Shown here: positions 56,635 through 64,000 of the stretch, piece by piece
Numbering within the stretch: position 1 is the first letter of the stretch
Layout: each line of letters begins with the position of its first letter
DNA from: Nisaea sp.
GTDB taxonomy: Bacteria > Pseudomonadota > Alphaproteobacteria > Thalassobaculales > Thalassobaculaceae
Length of the DNA stretch: 64,000 nt
Direction: 5' to 3'
Assembly (NCBI RefSeq): GCF_034670185.1
Contig: NZ_JAXMNY010000005.1
Span: 135,307 to 199,306 of the forward strand
Translations under genes and position numbers: made by a program
The notes under the pieces: generated by a model
The model's database searches: none
Told to the model about the DNA's origin: nothing
Seen by the model: the letters and a program-made list of their open reading frames with translations, nothing else

Positions 56635-59205
56635 ATGACGCATGCCTTCCCTGGAGCACGCCCTTCCAGCCTTTCTTCCATGGCATCCAATACCCTGTTC
56701 TTCGTCGACCAAGAAGTCCCGGGTCCCGAAACGATTCTGTCTGGTCTCAATCGCGGAACAATCGTCAAACGACTGCCAAGAACCGGCGATGCCCTGGATG
56801 CAATAGCGTCGTTCGCGGAGATACGGACGGCTCCGGTAGAGCGCATTGTCATCCTATCCCACGGCAGTGCGGGAAGCCTCAGACTGTGCGGCCGAGAAAT
56901 CGACAGCACAGCGCTGAGAGACGCGGGAGGAGCCCTGTCCCGCATCCGTGACACACTTGCGCCGGACGCAGAGATTGTCCTGATGTCCTGTTCCACTGGG
57001 GCGAGCACCACGGGGCGAACTTTCCTGAGAATATTGGGCAACGCGACCGGCGCGACGGTCAAAGCCGCGGACGCGGACATCGGCGGGACTGCCGGTTGGG
57101 CAGCTCTACTGGCTGCATTTTCCTATATAAGCAGCACCGCGCTCGAAACCTACCCGCACCGTCTTGGGCTGCTCGTTGAAGGTAATCAGTTCGTTGCCAC
57201 GGATGAGACGCTCAATGGCAGCGCCACCGACGACGCAATCAAAGGATATGGCGGCAATGATCTGCTGAATGGCCTCGCCGGCAAAGATAATCTCACCGGC
57301 GGTGATGGCAACGATACACTTTCCGGCGGAATCGGCGCAGATTCGGTCTCGGGTGGCAACGGCGACGATCTGATTGCCATCAATAGCGGCGACCTCAACG
57401 AAACGATATTCATCGAAGTGATTGACGGTGGTGCCGGCGACGACACCATAAGCCTCGGCACCGGCTCATATGAGCTTTCGCGCACCAGTATCTCGAATGT
57501 CGAGCTCATTTCCGGCAGTTCCGGCGCGGACACCATCAACGGGCACACAACGAACGCGCACAAGCTGTCTACCGGTGCTGGCAATGACGTGGTCTCACTC
57601 GGCAGCGGCGCCGACACACTCTCTGGTGAAGCCGGAAACGACACGCTCTCAGGTGGAGATGGTGCAGACTTGATCGACGGCGGCACGGGCGATGACCTGA
57701 TCGCCGGGGGCTCGGGTTTTGACACCCTGATCGGCGGAACCGGTAACGACACGTTCTCGGGCAGCGCCAGCGAAATGAATGGCGACACGATTTCCGGTCT
57801 CGAGGCCGGGGACAAAATCGTCATCACCGGCACTGATCTTTCCGGCCTGAACGGCAGCACCGCCGCTAGCACCATTGATCTTGGCAGCGGCTATACGCTG
57901 AACCTCACCGGCACATCCGGCAGCGTGAAGTATGAGGCCCTCTTCTCCGGCGGCAACAGCACCATCACCGTAGCAACTGTCCCTGCGACAAGTTCATCCG
58001 GCGGCTCTTCCGGCAGCGGCCTGACCGTGACCAACCAGACCGCTGCCGACACCGCAGGCACCTCCACCGGGCGCACCCTGGCGAACACCAGCGGCAGCAC
58101 CGCCACCGGCGCGCTCGTGCAGAATACCGGCAACGGCAACGTGGTGACGGCGACGTTGCCGACCGGCATATCGCTGACAACCTCCGGCACCTCCACCGCG
58201 CAGCCGAGCAGTACGGCCAGCACCACCCTGACCGGCGAAATCCAGTCAACCGCACCCACCGCAGGCGCGCAAAGCTTCCTCGACGGACACGGCCAGACCT
58301 TTATTTCCAGCTCCGGTGGCTTGAATCTCGATATCCGCTCGATCACCTTCTCCGGCGGGGGCTCGACGGCGCAGACCGTCCAGATCACCGGCGACTTGAG
58401 CACAAGTTCCGGCTCCGAAGCCTTCGTCATCGACACGTCCGGCCTGCCGTCGGGGTCAACCCTGCAACTCGACAATATCGAGTTCGCTGCCATCGTAGGC
58501 AGTGCGACGGTGAACGGCGGCAGCGGCCAGAACTACGTGGTTGGCGACGATGCCGCTCAATTCATCTCGCTCGGCGCCGAGGACGACACGCTCGCAGGCG
58601 GCGGCGGCAGCGATACTGTCGGGTCAGGCTGGGGCGAAGACATTGTCTACGGCAACCAGGGTACCGATTATGTCTTCGGTGGCGGCGGCATGGACACGCT
58701 TTATGGCGGCCAGGGTGCGGACACCGCGTTTGGCGGCAATGATAATGACGTCGTCTACGGCAACAAGGGCAACGACACGCTCTCCGGCGGCGAAAATGAC
58801 GATCTCCTCTATGGTGGCCAGAGCGAGGACATCGTCTACGGCAATGCCGGGAACGACAGTCTCAACGGCAATCTCGGTGACGATAGCCTTTATGGCGGTA
58901 GTGGCAACGACCTGATCTCAGGCGGCGCCGGAAACGACCGGCTTGAAGGCGATCACGGCAACGATACACTGGCTGGAGGCGGCGGAGCCGACACCTTCGT
59001 CTTCGCCTTCGGAGGCGGCAGCGACAGAGTGAACGACTTCCAGGCCGGGACCGACACGATGGCGCTGGAGAGCGGCCTCCGCGTCAGCGCTGGCACGGAG
59101 ACGGACGGCAATACCGTAGTTACGCTCTCCGATGGTGGCACTGTCACTGTGATCGGTGTTTCGAAGGCCGAACTCTCCGCAGCAACCGGATGGGAGCTGG
59201 GATAG
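56635..59205 (+). CDS. Large secreted DUF4347/RTX protein
   Basis: 856 residues. The N-terminal 170 residues are a DUF4347-type domain with VILSHGSAG (His76) and VLMSCSTGA (Cys119), the pair positioned as in clan CD cysteine-peptidase-like folds. Blocks of RTX calcium nonapeptides (GGDGNDTLSGG, GGDGADLIDGG, YGNKGNDTLSGG) run at about 200-265, 310-385 and 640-800, separated by a Ser/Thr/Gly-rich stretch (about 430-640). No signal peptide is present, so type I export is expected. A CRP-type site precedes it. It was probably duplicated with the protein starting at 62169. Confidence 0.85.
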   Translation: MTHAFPGARPSSLSSMASNTLFFVDQEVPGPETILSGLNRGTIVKRLPRTGDALDAIASFAEIRTAPVERIVILSHGSAGSLRLCGREIDSTALRDAGGALSRIRDTLAPDAEIVLMSCSTGASTTGRTFLRILGNATGATVKAADADIGGTAGWAALLAAFSYISSTALETYPHRLGLLVEGNQFVATDETLNGSATDDAIKGYGGNDLLNGLAGKDNLTGGDGNDTLSGGIGADSVSGGNGDDLIAINSGDLNETIFIEVIDGGAGDDTISLGTGSYELSRTSISNVELISGSSGADTINGHTTNAHKLSTGAGNDVVSLGSGADTLSGEAGNDTLSGGDGADLIDGGTGDDLIAGGSGFDTLIGGTGNDTFSGSASEMNGDTISGLEAGDKIVITGTDLSGLNGSTAASTIDLGSGYTLNLTGTSGSVKYEALFSGGNSTITVATVPATSSSGGSSGSGLTVTNQTAADTAGTSTGRTLANTSGSTATGALVQNTGNGNVVTATLPTGISLTTSGTSTAQPSSTASTTLTGEIQSTAPTAGAQSFLDGHGQTFISSSGGLNLDIRSITFSGGGSTAQTVQITGDLSTSSGSEAFVIDTSGLPSGSTLQLDNIEFAAIVGSATVNGGSGQNYVVGDDAAQFISLGAEDDTLAGGGGSDTVGSGWGEDIVYGNQGTDYVFGGGGMDTLYGGQGADTAFGGNDNDVVYGNKGNDTLSGGENDDLLYGGQSEDIVYGNAGNDSLNGNLGDDSLYGGSGNDLISGGAGNDRLEGDHGNDTLAGGGGADTFVFAFGGGSDRVNDFQAGTDTMALESGLRVSAGTETDGNTVVTLSDGGTVTVIGVSKAELSAATGWELG

Positions 59206-59206
59206 A

Positions 59207-59230
59207 TCCGCCGTTTCACCCTCCGGCGGA
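59207..59230 (+). terminator. Hairpin after the DUF4347/RTX gene, no T-run
   Basis: TCCGCCG (59207-59213) pairs with CGGCGGA (59224-59230) around a 10-base loop, directly after the stop codon. No T-run follows on either strand, so it is a weak candidate terminator or a 3' protective stem. Confidence 0.35.
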
Positions 59231-59247
59231 CAGAACACAAACTCAAG

Positions 59248-61314
59248 CTATGAGTTTGTCCATGATTTCAAGTTACTGGCGACCTGAGACAGGACCGCGG
59301 CCCAGTCTCCGTCCGTTTCCTGACGAAATACGCACGTGTTCGGGTACCAGAGGGAATCCTTCCGGATCAGCCCCCAGCGCCAGTCGGGCCGCGTCGGCAC
59401 CATCACCCAGCAAGGCACCGCCAGAGCGCCCGCGAAGTGAACGGTATTGTTCGGCGGACTGATTACGAGATCCATTGCCGACGTCAGGGCGGCGAGACCG
59501 TCCAGATCCTGCATGGGGTCGACGCCATGGCTGGTGTCGACCTGTATGCCGGCTGCCTTGAACGCTGCCATGTCCTCGTCCAGCACATTATACTGAAGCG
59601 ATACCAGCGCAGTGTCGGGAACTCCAGCGATGCCCGCCCAGAGTGCCGGAGGGATCGAGCGCCGCGCCCCGGTTGGTGCTGCCGAACGCCAGGTAATCCC
59701 GGCCAGACGCTTTCCGGGATGTCGGGCCTGCAACTCCGCGCACAAATCCTTCGCGCGGGCCGGGTCGACGATAATCCAAGGTTCCGGAGTTACCTCTCCG
59801 CCGCAGAACAACTGCAAACGGTGCGGCAGATCACCGATCGCCAGATGGAAGTCGGCGCCGTGATGGCTTTCGACCTCACCACCCGGGCCATCTACATCCG
59901 GGACCACGACATCTGGAAAGCTGCGCCTGATGAGAGGCCGGAGGCGGGGCTCAGTCAGCACCGTGACTTGTGCCACGCCTCGAAGAACATGCTTCAGAAG
60001 CGTCAGGAACTGCACCTCGTCACCTATGCCCTGCTCGCCCCAAAGCAGCAGATGTCTTCCTTCAATTGCTTCGCCTTGCCATTGCGGAATAGCAAAGCGC
60101 CGAAGGATTTCACGCCCCTCCGGCGTCTCCAGTCTGCGCGTGTGAGTCCTCCAGCCTTCTTCGAATTTTTCCTCTCCCAGCAAAGCAAAAGCTATATTGT
60201 TGCGCGCATGGGCATAGCTGTCTGAAATAAAGAGTGACCGATGGCCATGCTTCATCACAGCCTCGGAATCGCTCCGGTGGCCTGCGTCGGCGGAGAGTCT
60301 GAACCAGACTTCGGGGTGCTCCGGTTTGGCGATCGCGCTGCGCCGGAGCCAGGGCTCGACACCTTTCCGGCCAGGGTTCTGGGTCGCAAAAACGGCCATA
60401 TTGTTATAAAATTCATGTGCTGTCGGATCGATTGATATCGTCCGTTTTGCCCATTTTTGGGTCGGCAAAAGTCCGGCAATATCCATGCATGCCGTTTGAT
60501 TTGCCGGCTCCATCATCAGGCTCCGTTTGCACGGCTCCAGCGCATCGGTTTTCCGGTCTAGTTTTGCAAGCGCACGCGCATGGTTTCTCCACGCTTCCGC
60601 AAGGCCAGGCGCTGCTGCGGTCGCCGCGCGAAACCATTCTTCGGCTTGTTCAAAATCCTCATTCTCGAATGCGATTAACCCAAGGTTGTTCCTGGCTGTC
60701 CCGCTGCGCGGGGCGATCTGCAAAGTGCGCAAGAAAAACGATTTGGCCCCGTCGGGGTTATTCAGGTCGAGAAGCACGTTCGCAAGCTGGTAAGCACCGT
60801 CCACGTTTGCCGGCTCAAGGATTAACAGTCGGCGAATGTGGTGCGACGCCTCCTCGAATCTGCCGGACTGTTTCAGCTCCAACCCAAGCTGCAGATACGC
60901 ATTGCTGTCCAGCGGCGCAAGAATCGAACACCGCCGCAACATGCGGTTTCTGTCGGTGGTGTGTACCAGGGCTGCAAGCCCACGGGCAGTGTCGTTAACA
61001 CCCGGCGCAAGCAACATCGCCCGGCGAAAACATCCATCTGCATATTGCAGATGTCCTGATCTTCCGGACGCATTACCAAGATTGATCCAGATCTGTGCGT
61101 TATCCGGGATCAGCCTGGCCGCCGTCTTGAACAGTGCCGTTGCTTCCTCCACCCGGTCCGTCTCTGCCCGGATGGTGCCGAGCAATACAAGCGCCTGCGG
61201 GTAGTGAAAATCACTTTCGGGAATGCGACTGCAAATGCGCGCGGCACGTGCTCGAAGCCCGGCGTGATATTTGCGCTTGGCATCTTCAAGAGGGTGCAGG
61301 GAGTTATCAGACAC
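59248..61314 (-). CDS. TPR protein with C-terminal glycosyltransferase-like domain
   Basis: 688 residues. About residues 10-380 are TPR repeats (LLGTIRAETDRVEEATALF, WINLGNASGRSGHLQYADG). The C-terminal domain (LLLWGEQGIGDEVQFLTLL, LAGITWRS, SPPNNTVHFAGALAVPCWVM) has a GT-B lobe like GT9/GT41-type enzymes seen in TPR transferases of planktonic Proteobacteria. The start is a GTG at 61314. It lies between the two DUF4347/RTX genes on the opposite strand, which suggests glycosylation of those secreted proteins or of the cell surface (inference). Confidence 0.75.
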   Translation of the reverse strand: MSDNSLHPLEDAKRKYHAGLRARAARICSRIPESDFHYPQALVLLGTIRAETDRVEEATALFKTAARLIPDNAQIWINLGNASGRSGHLQYADGCFRRAMLLAPGVNDTARGLAALVHTTDRNRMLRRCSILAPLDSNAYLQLGLELKQSGRFEEASHHIRRLLILEPANVDGAYQLANVLLDLNNPDGAKSFFLRTLQIAPRSGTARNNLGLIAFENEDFEQAEEWFRAATAAAPGLAEAWRNHARALAKLDRKTDALEPCKRSLMMEPANQTACMDIAGLLPTQKWAKRTISIDPTAHEFYNNMAVFATQNPGRKGVEPWLRRSAIAKPEHPEVWFRLSADAGHRSDSEAVMKHGHRSLFISDSYAHARNNIAFALLGEEKFEEGWRTHTRRLETPEGREILRRFAIPQWQGEAIEGRHLLLWGEQGIGDEVQFLTLLKHVLRGVAQVTVLTEPRLRPLIRRSFPDVVVPDVDGPGGEVESHHGADFHLAIGDLPHRLQLFCGGEVTPEPWIIVDPARAKDLCAELQARHPGKRLAGITWRSAAPTGARRSIPPALWAGIAGVPDTALVSLQYNVLDEDMAAFKAAGIQVDTSHGVDPMQDLDGLAALTSAMDLVISPPNNTVHFAGALAVPCWVMVPTRPDWRWGLIRKDSLWYPNTCVFRQETDGDWAAVLSQVASNLKSWTNS

Positions 61315-62168
61315 CGCCAGATTCCATACTTAACCCTGACATAGATGACCAAGCGGGCCACACCTGCAGTTCTCGTTTCACTCTATGCCACCCAGCCTGT
61401 CGCCGCCACCGCGCCAATGAAGCGCAACCTAAATAATATATTTTTATTCTAATTTAATTCAATTTTTTGATTAACCGCACACCTTTCTAGACAGAGAAAT
61501 CAAAGCTCTTGCACACAAAGCAGAATTCAATTTTCTACCAAGACATTATAAAATTTTTACTTGTATAAAAAATAATACTACCATTTTTACTTCCATAAAC
61601 ATGCTTAATGTCTGTTAATAAAATACAACTCAATAATTTCTCTTTATCTATGTCTGCCACTATGGCGCGTGCGCCATCCAGTCACAGTAATTTCATGGAT
61701 AAAATTTTTGCAATATCAATGCTTGCATACTATGAAGATCAACTTGAGGATTCCACACAGATCACTCTTAACTTAAACCCAAAACCACGGGCACACAAAT
61801 TGCCCCCACTGAAGGTGGCCACCCAGAACGGGAGTGGAAGTGAACATTCGAGAGCACCAACCATCAGATGAATTTTTCGATAGATCAATTGCTTCTGGCC
61901 GTTTCCGGCATTTTGTCAAAATGTTCGATTACCTTTCGCCACGCACACGATTAGCGAGAAAAAATTACCCCGTACATATTAAGATGCTCGCACGGCGCTC
62001 TCTTTAGATTGCGTTAATTAACCCCCTGTATATTCCCCCTGTACTTTGGGTTTTCCGGTTCATCTCGGGAAGCCGAACCAAACAAAAGCCAACCCTAAGC
62101 AAGAAAGCAAATGCGTCCTGCCAATAAATCCAGGCACCCGGCCGCAATTGTACGAACTGGAGACACTA
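61315..62168. other. AT-rich 854-bp intergenic region before the second DUF4347 gene
   Basis: Notably AT-rich from about 61430 to 61620, then mixed. One open frame (61608-61871, 87 codons) has no recognised family or ribosome site and is probably chance. Two CCCCCTGTA repeats lie at 62022-62030 and 62035-62043. GGAG at 62159-62162 is the ribosome site of the next gene. No promoter was assigned. Confidence 0.4.
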
Positions 62169-64000
62169 ATGTCGGTTACCGCAATGCCGCGCACCCGTTC
62201 TGCCCTTTTTAATCATCCGGGGTATCTCTTCGTTGATCCGGATGTTCAGGATTGCGCCGAACTGCTCACGGACGTCGCTCCGTCGATCACGGTGGTCCGG
62301 CTTGCGAAAGACGGCGACCCGCTCGGACAGATAGCGGCGGCGCTGGCAGGAGAGCGCGATCTCTCCAGTCTCCACATCCTCTCCCATGGTGAGCCGGGAG
62401 CCCTGCTTCTGGCCGGAACCACGGTTGATACGGCGCTGCTCACGCAGTCGGAAGGCCGGCTGCGCGCTATTCGGGAAGCTCTGGCGGATGACGCAGACCT
62501 CGTCCTCTATGGCTGTTCGGTCGGCGCCGGTGACCAGGGCCGTGAATTCATCGCCGCGCTCGAAGCGGGACTCGACGTGGATGTCACGGCGTCGGCTGTT
62601 CCCGTCGGCGCCGGTTGGGGCTGGGGAGCCTTCCCGGCCGCGCATTCCGCTTTCTCTCAGGCGAGCATGGCCCGCTATGCCCATACGTTGGCGCAAACGA
62701 CTTTCGGGGTCGTGACAACGATCCAATCCACCACCACGTTGGTGGTCAGTGACCCTGGCGTCACGATCAGCGTCGAACGCTCCGACGCCACGGCAATGGC
62801 CGGGGTCAGTTCGGGCTTCGTCGATGCCGGTCTGATAGCGAACACGACGACATATACGCTGAGTTATTCAAGCCCGGTCACGATCACGCAATTCCAGATC
62901 GGCGAATTCACGAACCTGACCGGCGAGGGCAATTACACTTTCACCCCGAGCTCCGGCACGGCAGTGACGCTCGCGGATGATTCCGGGAGCATCGTCGGCG
63001 CGATCGCGACCCTGAATCCCGGTGACTGGACCGGCATTTCATCCTTTACCGTCTCCTATACCGGAACCTCCAACTGGCGGGTCGGGCTCGACAATATCAT
63101 CTACACAGTCGCCGGCCCCACGACCGGCAACGACGTCCTGACGGGGACGGCCGGCGCGGATACCGTGGACCTTCTTGCTGGCAATGACTCCTATTCCGGG
63201 CTTGCCGGCGCGGACACCATCACGGGTGGTGCAGGAAACGACACGATCCTCGGCGGCGACGATGCCGACGTGGTGCTCGGCGGGGACGGCAACGACTTGA
63301 TTTCCGGCGGCGCCGGGGCCGACAATCTTTCCGGCGATGCCGGTGACGACACCTTTGCCGCGACTTCCGCAGACATCACAGGCCTGGCCGAGACGATCAG
63401 CGGCGGCACCGGTACGGACGTGCTGGCGCTGAATGGCGGCGGCGCGTTCGATCTCTCCAGCGCCACGCTGAACAGCGTCGAGCTGATCTCCGGCTCCGCC
63501 TCCGCAGACTCCATCACCGGTACAAGCGGTGCCGATACCATTGCCGGTGGCGGCGGTGCAGACGTTATCAATGCGGGCGACGGCGCCAATCTGGTCTCCG
63601 GCGGTGCAGGCGCCGACAACCTGATCGGCGGCACGGGCGCCGATACCTTTGCCGCGATTTCGGCGGACATCACAGGCCTGGCAGAGACCGTCAGCGGCGG
63701 TGGCGGCACGGACGTCCTCGCCCTCAATGGCGGTGGCGCCTTCGATCTCTCCAGCGCCACACTAAACAGCATCGAGCTGATCTCTGGCTCCGCCTCCGCA
63801 GACTCCATCACCGGTACAAGCGGTGCCGACACGATCAATGCGGGCGACGGCGCCAACCTGATTTCTGGCAGTGGCGGCGCCGACAACCTGATCGGCGGCA
63901 CAGGCGCGGACACTTTTGCCGCGACCTCCGCGGACATCACAGGCCTGGCCGAGACGATCAGCGGCGGCACCGGTACGGACGTCCTCGCCCTCAATGGCGG
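62169..64000 (+). CDS. Giant DUF4347/RTX secreted protein (3' end outside window)
   Basis: At least 610 residues are visible. The N-terminus has a DUF4347-type domain (LHILSHGEPG with His73; LVLYGCSVGA with Cys116). A beta-rich segment follows (about residues 175-318), then RTX calcium repeats (GNDVLTGTAGADTV, GGAGNDTILGG). From 63351 a long unit recurs: ADITGLAETISGG, VLALNGGGAFDLSSATLNS and ELISGSASADSITG. Start ATG 62169 has GGAG 6 bases upstream. It has no signal peptide, as expected for type I export. It resembles the protein at 56635, and the two may be paralogues. Confidence 0.85.
   Translation, partial: MSVTAMPRTRSALFNHPGYLFVDPDVQDCAELLTDVAPSITVVRLAKDGDPLGQIAAALAGERDLSSLHILSHGEPGALLLAGTTVDTALLTQSEGRLRAIREALADDADLVLYGCSVGAGDQGREFIAALEAGLDVDVTASAVPVGAGWGWGAFPAAHSAFSQASMARYAHTLAQTTFGVVTTIQSTTTLVVSDPGVTISVERSDATAMAGVSSGFVDAGLIANTTTYTLSYSSPVTITQFQIGEFTNLTGEGNYTFTPSSGTAVTLADDSGSIVGAIATLNPGDWTGISSFTVSYTGTSNWRVGLDNIIYTVAGPTTGNDVLTGTAGADTVDLLAGNDSYSGLAGADTITGGAGNDTILGGDDADVVLGGDGNDLISGGAGADNLSGDAGDDTFAATSADITGLAETISGGTGTDVLALNGGGAFDLSSATLNSVELISGSASADSITGTSGADTIAGGGGADVINAGDGANLVSGGAGADNLIGGTGADTFAAISADITGLAETVSGGGGTDVLALNGGGAFDLSSATLNSIELISGSASADSITGTSGADTINAGDGANLISGSGGADNLIGGTGADTFAATSADITGLAETISGGTGTDVLALNG
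63351..64000 (+). repeat. Long tandem repeat units inside the giant RTX protein
   Basis: The string ACCTTTGCCG (ACTTTTGCCG in the last copy) marks unit starts at 63351, 63645 and 63912. The spacing is 294 bp (98 residues) and then 267 bp (89 residues). The 27-bp difference equals one RTX nonapeptide, IAGGGGADV, which is present in the first interval and absent in the second. The third unit is cut by the window edge. Confidence 0.9.

Noticed and set aside
57186..57875. Pro/Val-rich open frames antisense to the RTX repeats (also 63191-63994)
   Set aside because: They mirror the Gly/Asp repeat codons of the sense genes and carry no independent features.
61608..61871. 87-codon open frame in the AT-rich leader
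   Set aside because: No ribosome site, no family and low-complexity composition; kept only as a note on the intergenic region.
63351..64000. CRISPR-like array
   Set aside because: The repeats are in frame, coding, 267-294 bp long and have no short spacers.

Overview
The window is from a GC-rich chromosome that reads as an alphaproteobacterium, probably Rhodospirillales-like (inference). Support comes from a Fur-family regulator with no C-terminal CxxC zinc motifs, an ECF sigma/ChrR-type cupin pair, a PAS_5-type protein, an IalB-type periplasmic protein, large DUF4347/RTX secreted proteins and oxygen-independent-type corrin genes. No rRNA, CRISPR array, transposase or phage module was seen. 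One tRNA gene, tRNA-Thr(CGT), is present.

Layout. 1-3743 (minus): a three-gene sugar-nucleotide operon, with a fused nucleotidyltransferase/PfkB kinase, a Gfo/Idh/MocA oxidoreductase and a UDP-glucose-dehydrogenase-family protein that lacks the catalytic cysteine and runs off the left edge. 4066-14620: a nearly complete corrin-ring pathway (cbiX, cobH, cobL, cobI, cbiG-cobJ fusion, cobM, then divergent cobK/cbiD, then cobA and cobB). 14.7-23.3 kb: mixed core genes (fur, PAS_5, tRNA-Thr, SPOR lipoprotein, a Bax-inhibitor-like membrane protein, SIS isomerase, DoxX-like, queC). 23.5-25.0 kb: an AT-rich two-gene insert carrying a HEPN-type RNase candidate and a divergent small protein. 25.0-29.4 kb: rlmN, an FAD oxidoreductase, an IalB-like protein, and an ECF sigma with a ChrR-like anti-sigma.

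29.5-42.7 kb is the most unusual region. It holds a GT-B-like transferase and a plus-strand run of radical SAM protein, hexapeptide acyltransferase, PLP aminotransferase, Gfo/Idh/MocA oxidoreductase, HpcH/HpaI aldolase, CMP-Kdo-synthetase-like enzyme, SDR, 3-dehydroquinate-synthase-like cyclase, D-2-hydroxyacid dehydrogenase, 6-phosphogluconolactonase-like protein, and a 994-residue adenylation-ACP-SGNH fusion. From the families present I infer a pathway for an uncommon CMP-activated, probably amino- and acyl-modified surface sugar. I do not recognise the cluster as a characterised one.

42.7-56.4 kb: a SpoU methyltransferase, an asparaginase, a matrixin-like RTX metalloprotease, aspS, a TPR-GT2-GT2 glycosyltransferase, an M23 peptidase, the dTDP-L-rhamnose operon rmlCBDA, a further GT2 and a YqaA-like membrane protein. 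56.6-64.0 kb: two large DUF4347/RTX secreted proteins (the second cut by the right edge) flank a TPR-glycosyltransferase. Much of the window therefore serves surface glycans and type I-secreted surface proteins, next to cobalamin synthesis.
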